This document shows positions 27,381 to 36,790 of a DNA stretch of 64,000 nucleotides, one piece after another (position 1 is the stretch's first letter; every line of letters starts with the position of its first letter). A program made the translations under genes and the position numbers. Below the pieces are notes generated by a model. It ran no database searches. It saw only the letters and a program-made list of their open reading frames with translations, and was not told the DNA's origin. Location: contig OZ240666.1 of assembly GCA_965198675.1 (NCBI GenBank), positions 682,001-746,000 of the forward strand. Reading direction: 5' to 3'. The stretch comes from Prochloron sp965198675 (lineage in GTDB: Bacteria > Cyanobacteriota > Cyanobacteriia > Cyanobacteriales > Prochloraceae).

Positions 27381-28055
27381 ATGGAAACCCCTTTACCCTT
27401 TTCCCTCAGTCTAATTATTATCTTCCTGGTGGTAATTGTAGCGATCGCCGAAAGACTGAATCAACTCATTACAGACGATCAAGAGCTAACCAGGAAAGTG
27501 GTACACATCGGGGCTGGCAATGTTATCTTATTAGCATGGTGGCTAAATATTCCTGGTTGGGTAGGTGTAGGGGCAGCGATTATTACGGGAGCAATAGCCC
27601 TCACCTCTTATTTGATCCCCATTCTCCCTTCAATCAATAGTGTGGGACGGAAAAGCCTGGGGACTCTATTCTATGCTATCAGTTTTGGTGTCTTAGTGGC
27701 TTGGTTTTGGTCTGGACATCTACCCCAATACGCAGTTATAGGCATTTTAGTCATGGCTTGGGGAGATGGTATGGCTGCTATTATCGGTCAACGTTACGGC
27801 AAACATCCCTACCAAGTCCTGGGAATGACCAAAAGCTGGGAAGGTTCTGGAACAATGGCTATAGTAAGTCATTTCATCTCCTGTCTCATTCTCCTCCCTG
27901 GGGCTGAAAATATCTGGCACAGTTGGTTAATATGCCTCATAGTAGCAGTAGTAGCTACTTGCCTGGAAACTATCTCTAAGCTAGGTGTGGACAATCTTAC
28001 TGTACCTATTGGCAGCGCTGCGATCGCCTTTTATTTATCTCAACTCCCCTTCTAA
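27381..28055 (+). CDS. Phytol/dolichol kinase-family membrane protein
   Basis: 224 residues from the ATG at 27381 (METPLPFSLSL), with about six hydrophobic helices. The family motif region is visible as LTRKVVHIGAGN, MAWGDGMAAIIGQRYGK and TKSWEGSGTM, as in CTP-dependent phytol kinases (VTE5) that recycle phytol from chlorophyll breakdown for tocopherol synthesis. An upstream in-frame ATG exists at 27183, but the extra 66 residues overlap the era remnant and lack family features. Confidence 0.85.
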   Translation: METPLPFSLSLIIIFLVVIVAIAERLNQLITDDQELTRKVVHIGAGNVILLAWWLNIPGWVGVGAAIITGAIALTSYLIPILPSINSVGRKSLGTLFYAISFGVLVAWFWSGHLPQYAVIGILVMAWGDGMAAIIGQRYGKHPYQVLGMTKSWEGSGTMAIVSHFISCLILLPGAENIWHSWLICLIVAVVATCLETISKLGVDNLTVPIGSAAIAFYLSQLPF

Positions 28056-28064
28056 TTAAATCCC

Positions 28065-29039
28065 ATGTTTACTATTACCCCCTCCCAACAGCAATACCTA
28101 ACCTATATCCTCGCGGATACTGACACCCCTTCCCGTCTAGAAGTAGTCCCTGCTCGAGGAGAAATAATTACTCGTTGGCAACTTAACAACCAAGATATCC
28201 TCTATCTGGATCGGTCCCGTTTTGCTAATCCCCAAATGAGTGTTCGCGGCGGTATTCCCATTTTGTTTCCCATTTGCGGCAACCTCCCCAATAACCGATA
28301 TACTTACCAAGGGCAGGAATATACCCTGAAACAACATGGTTTTGCTAGGGATCTGCCCTGGGAATTAAGTCAACAGTTCACAGAGACTTGTGCTAGCATT
28401 ACCCTGGTGCTGAACAGTAACGACCAAACCCGCGCTGTTTATCCTTTTGACTTCCAACTCGCTTTTATTTACCAACTCCAGGGCAATAGTTTAACCATTC
28501 AGCAGCGCTATACTAACCTTTCTGGGGAAATCATGCCCTTTTCCACTGGAATACATCCCTATTTTGCCCTCTCAGATAAAAATAACCTGGCCTTGGATAT
28601 CCTTGCTCACCAGTATATGGATCAGCAGAGCAAAGAAATCCATCCTTTTACCGGCTCCTTCGACTTCCAGAGTCCTGAAATAGATGTAGCTTTTACAGCC
28701 TTAAAGAGCAATGTTACTTCCCTGAGGGACAATCAACGGGGTTTGGAAGTTGTCATCAAAAGCGATAGTTCCCTTTTTTCCACTCTAGTCTTCTGGACCG
28801 TCAAGGGCAAAGATTACGTCTGTCTCGAACCTTGGAGCGCCCCCCGCAATGCCCTCAATAGTGGTGAACAACTGACTCGTTTGGAGCCTGGAACCAGCTT
28901 GGAGACTTGGATAGAGCTAACGGCAAACTTTTTTTTATTTTTTTTGCTTTTTTCCTTGACAAGGGTGAAAATCAGTGTTACATTAGCAAATCGTGTGGAG
29001 AAAATGCAATCTCCTTACGGGTCGCTAACTCAATGGTAG
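28065..29039 (+). CDS. Aldose 1-epimerase-like protein with aberrant 3' end
   Basis: Galactose-mutarotase superfamily; interconverts sugar anomers or, in the YeaD branch, hexose-6-phosphates. Family features: RSRFANPQMSVRGGIPILFP, KQHGFARDLPWEL, STGIHPYFAL with the catalytic His, and CLEPWSAPRNAL. Natural sequence ends near ETWIELTANF. The following FFLFFLLFSL and about 40 more residues arise from a T-rich tract, a tRNA promoter and the first 21 bases of tRNA-Lys, so a frameshift in the T-run (28929-28953) has probably removed the proper stop. Confidence 0.85.
   Translation: MFTITPSQQQYLTYILADTDTPSRLEVVPARGEIITRWQLNNQDILYLDRSRFANPQMSVRGGIPILFPICGNLPNNRYTYQGQEYTLKQHGFARDLPWELSQQFTETCASITLVLNSNDQTRAVYPFDFQLAFIYQLQGNSLTIQQRYTNLSGEIMPFSTGIHPYFALSDKNNLALDILAHQYMDQQSKEIHPFTGSFDFQSPEIDVAFTALKSNVTSLRDNQRGLEVVIKSDSSLFSTLVFWTVKGKDYVCLEPWSAPRNALNSGEQLTRLEPGTSLETWIELTANFFLFFLLFSLTRVKISVTLANRVEKMQSPYGSLTQW
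28956..28984 (+). promoter_or_regulatory. Sigma-70-type promoter of tRNA-Lys
   Basis: TTGACA at 28956-28961 and TACATT at 28979-28984, separated by exactly 17 bases, about 35 bases before the tRNA. The promoter lies inside the apparent 3' extension of the epimerase frame. Confidence 0.75.
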
Positions 29040-29090
29040 AGTATCCGGCTTTTAACCGGCAAGTTCTGGGTTCGAATCCCAGGCGACCCA
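29019..29090 (+). tRNA. tRNA-Lys (anticodon UUU)
   Basis: 72 bases fold as a cloverleaf: acceptor GGGTCGC pairs with GCGACCC, the anticodon loop is CTTTTAA (anticodon TTT) and the T arm is CTGGG-TTCGAAT-CCCAG. The discriminator is A and CCA is not encoded. A T7 tract follows at 29091 and may help termination. Confidence 0.95.
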
Positions 29091-29344
29091 TTTTTTTAAA
29101 GTTACTAACTCCTGAGAGACGAACGCTCCCCCAAAAATAAAGATGAGAAACTCGGTGGGAAGCTATAGGTGATTTTATGAAAAATGCTCAAAATATATTC
29201 ATACTAAAGGTTTCAGTGATTTAGCTCACGACTTTCAAACAAAATATAAAATAATACTTAAGAAAGTAGTAATATATGGCTATGGTGTATTATTGTAAGT
29301 GTAAATTCACAAAATGTTGAGTCACTGTAAGTGATGTAGTAGAA

Positions 29345-29428
29345 ATGGCAATTGCTAATCTGTCTGAAAAATTGGTCAAAAGTTATAAAGTTATACTGAT
29401 CGCTCCTACCGCTATACCGCCATGGTGA
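29345..29428 (+). pseudogene. Possible 5' fragment of a HicB-type antitoxin
   Basis: Short frame MAIANLSEKLVKSYKVIL followed by unrelated residues and a stop. SYKVIL resembles the first strand of HicB-like antitoxins. It matters because a clear HicB-like C-terminus occurs at 36603-36713, just beyond the giant gene. The assignment of this 5' piece is tentative. Confidence 0.35.
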
Positions 29429-32400
29429 CCCATAAAGGGGTGCCGATCGCTTTGGCGATGGATGATCAGCGGCGTATCTTCTATGCCGTGTTGGACTTAA
29501 ACGATACTCGCGGCAACAAGGAAGAGTTTGATGTGGCCTACTGGCCGGAGAACCCCACGGAACTCGTGTTTCCCAATGAAATTGAGCAGGTGGGCTATAG
29601 CGTCGTGGGGGCAACCTCATTTCCTGTGGTGAAGCTGGATACCCGGGAAGAGGTGGCAGATCCCAGTACCTTGCAACCGGAGGAGATTGATCGCTTCCTC
29701 TCCAGCACCGCCCGCTTGACTGCCGATGCTCCTTTCCAGGTGTTCTCGGATAATCAACACATTTTCCTGTTCCGACAGGCGATCGCCAACGGTCATGCTG
29801 ATGCAGTTTATAAGCTCAGCAATGGAGGGGCTTCTGGAGATTTGACCCGCAGCGACTTAGAAAAGAGCGATGGCAACAATATCCCTTTGGTGGATAGTAC
29901 CTTGTTGTGCGATCGCTTTGTGCTCTCGGGCAAAGTTTTGCAGCCGAACCGGGAAGTCCGCTACCAGCGCAGCCGCCACAAAACCCGTCCCGCCAGCCAA
30001 ACTGACAGCTTAGGGGCGAACGACATGGAAGGGAATCCCTTCTTTGAGCCAACCCAAGAACTGGCGTTTATTCGCAATCTAACCAATGGGGGCTTTACCG
30101 TATTGCAACTGCCTACCCAAGTGAATGGGATCAAACGCTGGCAGTTTTTGGCCCACAATAGTGCCACCCAGCGCATAGATGCCTTTAACTTGGAAGTGGC
30201 TGGTGATGGACTGTTTAATACCCAAGGAACCCAACTCTACACCAGCCCCGATCCTCAATATCGCGATGCCGTTTTGGAACGAGAACCGGGAGCCGATCCC
30301 TTTACGGGTGCGGCTTTGGTTCCTGTGACTCAAGCTACGAATCATGCCGAAACGGCTTTAGGGTTTGATGGTACCAGTAACTATGTTGAGGTGGTTCTCA
30401 ACCCAGCCTGGACACCCACCGCCTTTACGATTGAAATGTGGGTACGCGCAGAACACCAGGATTTGCCTGAGGGGTCAGGACTTTTTGCTTCTAGTAATAG
30501 TGCAGCAACAGCTAGCTCATTTCAGATAGATAGCGATGGTGCAGGGAACTGGCGGTTCCTACATTCAGATGGGTCTTTTCCCATCGGCGCGATCGCTCTA
30601 AACTGGCAACATCTAGTGATTGCCTATGATGGCACTACTCTCAAAGGCTTCTTGGATGGTACAGAAGTCCTGTCTCAAACCCTGACACTTTCTTCTCAAT
30701 TTACTCACGTCCGGCTCGGCTCAAACCGTAACGCAGATAGCCTATTTGCTGGACAAATTGATGAAGCACGGGTGTGGGGCCGTGCCCGGACAGGGTATGA
30801 GATAGAGAGCGATCGTTTGCGGCGTTTAATTGGCAATGAACCGGGGCTAGTGGGTTACTGGCGGTTTGATGAAGGGGCAGGTAATCGGGCTTTTGATCAA
30901 ACGGATAAGGGTAACTATGGCACCATTCACGGTACATCTGAGTGGGTGGCTTCCGATGCGCCCATTGGCGATCATCCGGGAATGCGTCGCAGCAGTTTCT
31001 CATTCACAGGTCGGACAATTGTGGATTCATTGTCAGCTAAACTGTACTACCAGCAGGAAGAAGTGGCAACTGGGTACGACGGCAGCAGCAAACCGATGAA
31101 GAAAAGTGCTCGCGTCATGGTAGCCGCAGCAACAAATTCCAGCAGTGGCGGCGATCCGGCGGTAGCCACCCTGGATTTTGCCGTTTCCCGGGAAGGGCGA
31201 CTGCCAAGCACACCTGATGCGATCAATCTGCCCGTGCTGGAACAACCTCAAGTTAGCGATGATGTGGCAGCCATTTCCAGTCTGGAAGGAGAAATTCGCA
31301 CCCTGACGGATGATATTGAGCGACTCACCCAGGAAATTGCGGTTATACAAGGTGATGTCGATCGCATTCCTCTTGAGACTCGTACCAAACAAAACTTAGA
31401 GAGCGAGATTGCAGCTCTGCAAAACGAGAAAGCTCTTGAAGAAGCTGACTTTAAAAATTACTGGTGTAAGTTAAAACTCATTGTCAACCAAAGGTTTCTT
31501 GTGGTAGAGTCTGCACATGCAGGTTGGGTTTACACTTCTCCTAATGACTACAATCATGGGGATCGTGTTTACTGGAAATTTGTTCAAAACAATGATGGGA
31601 GTTTTTACATATACAACAAAGGGCGAGTCGGAATACTGGTTCGGGGGGAGCCATGCCACGTCAAAACAAATCGGACAGACAGTTCTACTATATATTCGGT
31701 ATCGAGTAACCAGATTCGGATTGGGACGAATCGAGAATATTGGCATGCCTGGGATGGTGATAAGTATGGAGGTCTTGGTCAGACTCGTCCATACAATAAC
31801 AGCACTCTAGAGGTGATCAAAGTTGAACGATGGAACACCACTAGAATTAATCAAATTACTAATCAGATCAGCCAAAAGCAAATACAATTGAATGCTCAGA
31901 CCAGGTTAGTGAACAGTCTACTTGCTCAGCAAGCGCTTCTTCCGACGAAACAATCTCTTCTGTTACAAAAGCAGAACAGTCTAACTGATAAACAAAGTCA
32001 GTTGAGCGTGTTAACCGGGGGGGAAAAACAGGAAATTCGCTTACCGATGGGACTTGTTCATATGGATGCTTCTGGCTTGACGGTGAACGGCAGCTTAATC
32101 AAGTTTGCCCCTAGCACCCATACACCAACAATGTTAGATGGGGCGACAGCAGATTTAGCTCTCTACTACCCAGATAACTCTGGCCAGTTCATGGCAGCCT
32201 ATTTCCAAACTCTAGTGGCACGAACCCGTTTACAGTTTGCTGGGAGTGGCGTAACGTTGTTGGCTCGTTCCGCAGGGAGCAATAACATAACCGCAACCAT
32301 CAGTGATGGTCGCATTAATAACACTTGTACTCTGGTGATTGCAAATCCCGATCGCGGCATCACGGAAACCTGGACGGAGTTGTCCCGGGATCCCCAAACG

Positions 32401-35400
32401 TTTGCTGATATCCTGAATGGCAAAGGGGATCGACCCCCAGACGTAACCGCCACTGTGAGTCCGTCAGCTTATAGTGTTAAGAAGCGATCGCTGCAAGTAG
32501 TTGCTTTGGGCGAAGGGCAAGCAGAAGACCAAGAGCAAACAGTCAGTCAGACAGCCTTGAACTTGGATGGGCAAAATGACTACGTTGAGCTTCCTCCAGA
32601 AATAAGCACCCTGATTAACCACGAAATCACCATCGAGTTCTGGGCAAAGGGTGGTGCGGGGCTGCCGAAAGGCACTTCCATTATTGATGCCAACAATGCC
32701 GCAGGACAGCGAATATTAACCATTCACCTTCCTTGGAGCCATCGTATGGTGACTTGGGATGCTGGAGATGCCGGTAATTACGATCGCCTAGAACTATCCG
32801 TTCAAGATGCTGAGTACAAAGGTGTTTGGGTTCACTGGGCGTTTGTGAAAAATGCCACCGACGGTACTATGGCGATTTACCGCAATGGTAATCTTGCCGC
32901 CTCTGGAACTGAAAAAACTCGGTTGATTGGGGATTTTACGACCCTAACTCTAGGTAACCTCAAGAACTACAGCCAATATTGGGACGGTGCGATCGATGAA
33001 TGTCGCATTTGGAGTTCTGCACGCTCTCAAGCCGAAATTCAGGCTAATATGAACCAGCGTTTAAGCGGTACAGAAGCTAATTTGGTGGCTTGCTACAGCT
33101 TTGAAAATGGCAAAGCCCGCGATCGCAGCGGCAATGCATACCACGGAACAGTTCACGGTAACCCAACTTCCGTGGATAAACCCGATGCTTTACCTGCGCT
33201 TACTGTCACCACAATTGTGAACGGAGTCATCAAAGGAGTAGCAACGGTGACTCATGGACGAGACAGCCTTTGGACTGCCAACACACCCGGACGTGCCTAC
33301 TACTTCCGCAGCAACAGTGATTTGCTGTCTTTACCCAGCGCCAAGCTGACTCAAACGGCGATGAACTCGGATATAACTGTGGAAGCCTGGGTGAATCCCA
33401 GCCCCACGAACAGCGGAACAGCCCGGTTAATCCATCACTGCTCTGAGAATGCCGCCTATACCCTTGCCTTGCAAGCATCCTCCAGTCAAAACCCCAAAAC
33501 CTACCACCTCGTGGCTGGAGTCAGCCAAGGAACGACAGCAAACCACCAGGGACAGCGCTTTCTCAAGAGTAAAGAAACCCTAACCGCTCAACAGTGGCAT
33601 CATATCGCCATGGGTTTCCGCCAGTCTCACGGACTCAGCTTTAACGGACAAAGCTACCTTGACTGCGGCAATAATCAAATGTTCGATATTGGTGAAGATC
33701 TCACCATCGAAGCCTTTATCCAGCTCAATAACCGGGGTAGTAGTCAGGGTATTATCGGTAAAGGATTTTTCTATCAAGAAGACAAAAGTGTTCCTTACCA
33801 ATTCAAAGTCGCTAGTGATGGCACGTTGGAATTCACTTTTGAGGATGCCGATGGTGGCAACCATACCTATCGCTCGACTCAAATCCTAACGGCTGGCACA
33901 TTCTATCGCGTTGCCGTCACTCGCAAGAAGGGCACCATTCAACACCAAGAGGAAGGCAACCAAACGATAACAATTGATGGTCAGACCAAAACCATCAAGG
34001 CGCTCAAATCCGTGGATGTGGAAGAATGGTTCGACATTACCTTCTATATTAATGGTGTCAAACGGGGAATATCCCGCTACAGCGGCGAAGCCCCCCTGGG
34101 TAACGATGAACCCTTAGAAATTGGTCGTTGCCAATCCTCCCCTCGTCTGCACCACCATTTCCAGGGCATCATCTCCGAAGTGCGGCTTTGGAACAAAGCT
34201 CGTGACGAGAAAGACATCGGCCAAAAAATCCAAGGCGGTGAGTCGGGTTTAGTCAGTTGGTGGCAGTTTGAAGAGAATGAAGGCAACGTCGCCATTGATA
34301 GCAAGAGTAACAACCATGGCAAAATTAAAGGTGCCCGTTGGGTGCGGAATCCCGATCCCCAAGGAAGTCCCTTTTACCTGTTGTTAAATGGTTTGCCTCT
34401 AGCCGCAGACACCCTGACATCGGGAACTCCCAATTGGGGCGATGCCCAGTTCAGTATGGCGGGCTACAAACTCAATGGGGCATCCCAGGATCGCTTCCAA
34501 GGCATCCTGGAAGAAGTTCGCATCTGGCGCACCCTCCGCACCGACGAGCAAATTGGCGACAACCTGTTTACTCGCCTCAAAGGAGAAAAACAAGACCTCC
34601 TCGCCTACTACACCTTTGACGACGACTCCAGCCGTAGCGAAACCACCCAACTCAGTGATAATGGATTGCGGGGTAACCATTTACCTTTACCCAGCAACCA
34701 AGAGGCGAAACCGAGCATCTTCCTCTCCACCGCACCCATTAGCAATGATACCGCCGCCGTTCGTTCAGCCCTTGCTGGTGTCAGCACAGCCTTTCACGAA
34801 CAAATTGACAGTACCCCAGCGGTCGTCGAATATGCTGATTTACAGCGAGACAACCAGGGCAATATGGGGGGCGTACTCAAGCGGTGTTACAGTTACTTAC
34901 AAAACGGTCAATGGTGCTTAGTCACAGGCTACAAAGTGGGCAATCTGGTGACGGAATGGATTGGACAAGCCCAGTTCGATCCCCAAGTCATTGGTTACAT
35001 TGAAGGTGTACCCCCAGTTCCCAGTGAAAACCTGACGGGTGGGGTTGTCAGCTCTCGCTACGACCTGATTGAGAAAGTCTCCAATATCGAAGTTGTGGAA
35101 AGTGAAACCGTCACCTATACCCTTTCAGCCTCCAAAGAAGAAAGTTTTGATCTGGGATTTAAGGGGGCAGGTTTCTACAGTTCAGGTTCCGATGATTTGC
35201 TGATTACAGCTCCCTTAGGTATCGGTACGGCGAAGAAATTAGTTAAGGCGGAAGTAAAAGTAGGTGTGGAAGGAACCTTTAACACCTCCAATAGCTGGTC
35301 TCAGGAAGAAAGTTTAGGCACCAGTATTAACCGCACTCGCAGCATGTCTGTGGCTCTGGGCGGCTCTCTGGAAGGAGCAGGACCTGGACAGCAGCTTAAT

Positions 35401-36603
35401 CCTGCCGTCGGGCGGCGCGTTCAACCGGGAAATATGGGCTTTGCCCTCGTTCAATCCCAGACGGCAGATATTTTTGCCCTGCGCCTCGCCCACAATAACG
35501 CCCTCGTCTCGTTCCGGATGCTGCCGAATCCGGATATTCCCATCGACTGGAATATTATTCCCTTCCAAATGAACCCTCGCTATACCAAGCAGGGTGCATT
35601 GGATGGTCGCGTGGGCTACAATGAACAAGGCGCTGTTGTTCTCGATCCCGATTATGCCAATGCCCGTCAATATGGGGAGTACAGTTACTACAAACCCAAA
35701 GAAGCCTACGCCATTGAACGACGCATCCAACGGGAAGAGCAACGCCTGCTCAACTATTACCAAAACTCAGATACCGAGATTGCGGACACCGGGCAGATCA
35801 TTGGTGCCGCCGCTGGTGCCGCCGCCGGACTTCTTGCAGGTCCCCTGGGTATGGCTGTTGGTGTTGGGGTTGGTTCCATCGTTGGCGGGTTTGGTGATGC
35901 CCTATCTCAAGGCACTTCCCTAGAATTGCCCCAAAAATTTGCCAAACGAAACTTGGTGAACACCTATGTCTGGACAGCTGATGGTGGCTTCTTTGCCGAA
36001 ACAACTGAAACGACTGATGTTAAGAGTGAAGTCACGGCTGGCTCCTTCAGCTTCAGTGGTGCCGTGGGTGGCAGTTTCAGCACCGATGTGGAAATTTTCA
36101 GCACTGGTTTCAATCTGGAATTTGAAGCCTCAATCGGTGGTGGTTTCAGCCTCACCAAAACCAAAGCGAAGGATACAGAAAAAGCCTTTAGTATCGAGGT
36201 AAATGTGGATGTTCCCGGTGACTTACAAAAGACGGCTCCAGATGCAAATAATGAATGGAAACCGGTCTTCGATGATAATGGCAATGCTGTCACCGCAGCG
36301 GGTAAAGTGGATGCCTATCGCTTCAAGACCTTCTATCTTGATAGCTCCGATCGCAACTTTGAAGACTTGTTTCGCAAAGTCGTCGATCCCATCTGGCTAG
36401 CCCAGAGTGATCATCCTAATGCCGTTGCTCTACGCCAAGCCAACCAATCGGACAAAAAACCCCCCTGCTGGCGGGTATTCCACCGAGTCACCTTCGTCAG
36501 CCGCATTCTGCCCGATTTCCCCGACAACACCGCCCCCAGCCTTGAGAAGACCCTGAAAGCGGAGAACATCGACAGTAACTGGCAACTGATCCAGAAGCTT
36601 TAG
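29422..36603 (+). CDS. Giant LamG-repeat protein of unknown function, possibly 5'-truncated
   Basis: 2393 residues. Concanavalin A-like (LamG/pentraxin) modules are visible near residues 310-510, 1040-1210, 1290-1400, 1400-1620 and 1640-1760, each with patterns such as ALNLDGQNDYVELP, FTIEMWV and a GxIDExRxWxxAR ending. Residues about 610-680 form a coiled coil, followed by a ricin/lipocalin-like insert (YWCKLKLIVNQRFLVVES). The last 520 residues hold Ser/Thr-rich beta strands (ESETVTYTLSASKEES), a glycine-zipper stretch (GAAAGAAAGLLAGPLGMAVG) and a second beta-rich block, reminiscent of pore-forming or secreted toxins. No signal peptide or ribosome site is seen at 29422, and family-like sequence (TDRSYRYTA) continues upstream of the ATG, so the original N-terminus may be missing. 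Confidence 0.8.
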   Translation: MVTHKGVPIALAMDDQRRIFYAVLDLNDTRGNKEEFDVAYWPENPTELVFPNEIEQVGYSVVGATSFPVVKLDTREEVADPSTLQPEEIDRFLSSTARLTADAPFQVFSDNQHIFLFRQAIANGHADAVYKLSNGGASGDLTRSDLEKSDGNNIPLVDSTLLCDRFVLSGKVLQPNREVRYQRSRHKTRPASQTDSLGANDMEGNPFFEPTQELAFIRNLTNGGFTVLQLPTQVNGIKRWQFLAHNSATQRIDAFNLEVAGDGLFNTQGTQLYTSPDPQYRDAVLEREPGADPFTGAALVPVTQATNHAETALGFDGTSNYVEVVLNPAWTPTAFTIEMWVRAEHQDLPEGSGLFASSNSAATASSFQIDSDGAGNWRFLHSDGSFPIGAIALNWQHLVIAYDGTTLKGFLDGTEVLSQTLTLSSQFTHVRLGSNRNADSLFAGQIDEARVWGRARTGYEIESDRLRRLIGNEPGLVGYWRFDEGAGNRAFDQTDKGNYGTIHGTSEWVASDAPIGDHPGMRRSSFSFTGRTIVDSLSAKLYYQQEEVATGYDGSSKPMKKSARVMVAAATNSSSGGDPAVATLDFAVSREGRLPSTPDAINLPVLEQPQVSDDVAAISSLEGEIRTLTDDIERLTQEIAVIQGDVDRIPLETRTKQNLESEIAALQNEKALEEADFKNYWCKLKLIVNQRFLVVESAHAGWVYTSPNDYNHGDRVYWKFVQNNDGSFYIYNKGRVGILVRGEPCHVKTNRTDSSTIYSVSSNQIRIGTNREYWHAWDGDKYGGLGQTRPYNNSTLEVIKVERWNTTRINQITNQISQKQIQLNAQTRLVNSLLAQQALLPTKQSLLLQKQNSLTDKQSQLSVLTGGEKQEIRLPMGLVHMDASGLTVNGSLIKFAPSTHTPTMLDGATADLALYYPDNSGQFMAAYFQTLVARTRLQFAGSGVTLLARSAGSNNITATISDGRINNTCTLVIANPDRGITETWTELSRDPQTFADILNGKGDRPPDVTATVSPSAYSVKKRSLQVVALGEGQAEDQEQTVSQTALNLDGQNDYVELPPEISTLINHEITIEFWAKGGAGLPKGTSIIDANNAAGQRILTIHLPWSHRMVTWDAGDAGNYDRLELSVQDAEYKGVWVHWAFVKNATDGTMAIYRNGNLAASGTEKTRLIGDFTTLTLGNLKNYSQYWDGAIDECRIWSSARSQAEIQANMNQRLSGTEANLVACYSFENGKARDRSGNAYHGTVHGNPTSVDKPDALPALTVTTIVNGVIKGVATVTHGRDSLWTANTPGRAYYFRSNSDLLSLPSAKLTQTAMNSDITVEAWVNPSPTNSGTARLIHHCSENAAYTLALQASSSQNPKTYHLVAGVSQGTTANHQGQRFLKSKETLTAQQWHHIAMGFRQSHGLSFNGQSYLDCGNNQMFDIGEDLTIEAFIQLNNRGSSQGIIGKGFFYQEDKSVPYQFKVASDGTLEFTFEDADGGNHTYRSTQILTAGTFYRVAVTRKKGTIQHQEEGNQTITIDGQTKTIKALKSVDVEEWFDITFYINGVKRGISRYSGEAPLGNDEPLEIGRCQSSPRLHHHFQGIISEVRLWNKARDEKDIGQKIQGGESGLVSWWQFEENEGNVAIDSKSNNHGKIKGARWVRNPDPQGSPFYLLLNGLPLAADTLTSGTPNWGDAQFSMAGYKLNGASQDRFQGILEEVRIWRTLRTDEQIGDNLFTRLKGEKQDLLAYYTFDDDSSRSETTQLSDNGLRGNHLPLPSNQEAKPSIFLSTAPISNDTAAVRSALAGVSTAFHEQIDSTPAVVEYADLQRDNQGNMGGVLKRCYSYLQNGQWCLVTGYKVGNLVTEWIGQAQFDPQVIGYIEGVPPVPSENLTGGVVSSRYDLIEKVSNIEVVESETVTYTLSASKEESFDLGFKGAGFYSSGSDDLLITAPLGIGTAKKLVKAEVKVGVEGTFNTSNSWSQEESLGTSINRTRSMSVALGGSLEGAGPGQQLNPAVGRRVQPGNMGFALVQSQTADIFALRLAHNNALVSFRMLPNPDIPIDWNIIPFQMNPRYTKQGALDGRVGYNEQGAVVLDPDYANARQYGEYSYYKPKEAYAIERRIQREEQRLLNYYQNSDTEIADTGQIIGAAAGAAAGLLAGPLGMAVGVGVGSIVGGFGDALSQGTSLELPQKFAKRNLVNTYVWTADGGFFAETTETTDVKSEVTAGSFSFSGAVGGSFSTDVEIFSTGFNLEFEASIGGGFSLTKTKAKDTEKAFSIEVNVDVPGDLQKTAPDANNEWKPVFDDNGNAVTAAGKVDAYRFKTFYLDSSDRNFEDLFRKVVDPIWLAQSDHPNAVALRQANQSDKKPPCWRVFHRVTFVSRILPDFPDNTAPSLEKTLKAENIDSNWQLIQKL

Positions 36604-36713
36604 ATAATATTAAGGATGCCATTGCTGCTTGCTTACAAGTCCGCGCAGCGCTTTTGTTACCACTTACCATAGAGACTCGTCAAGTAGAGGTCTCATCCGC
36701 ACTGCTGGACTAA
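36603..36713 (+). pseudogene. HicB-type antitoxin C-terminal fragment
   Basis: 36 codons reading DNIKDAIAACLQVRAALL and PLTIETRQVEVSSALLD, then TAA. This matches the end of HicB-like antitoxins (a helix NIKxAI, then a LPLTxETRQVEV tail). It starts exactly where the giant gene ends, indicating an insertion or recombination joint. Confidence 0.65.
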
Positions 36714-36790
36714 CTGTTAGGGAATTTGTTGCTGCAATTTAGATATTAGCCCCAAACCCCAAACCTCAAACCCCACACCCTACACCCACA

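Noticed and set aside
29258..36500. Many antisense and alternate-frame ORFs within the giant LamG gene
   Set aside because: They lack family features and lie over a continuous 2393-codon frame with clear domain repeats.
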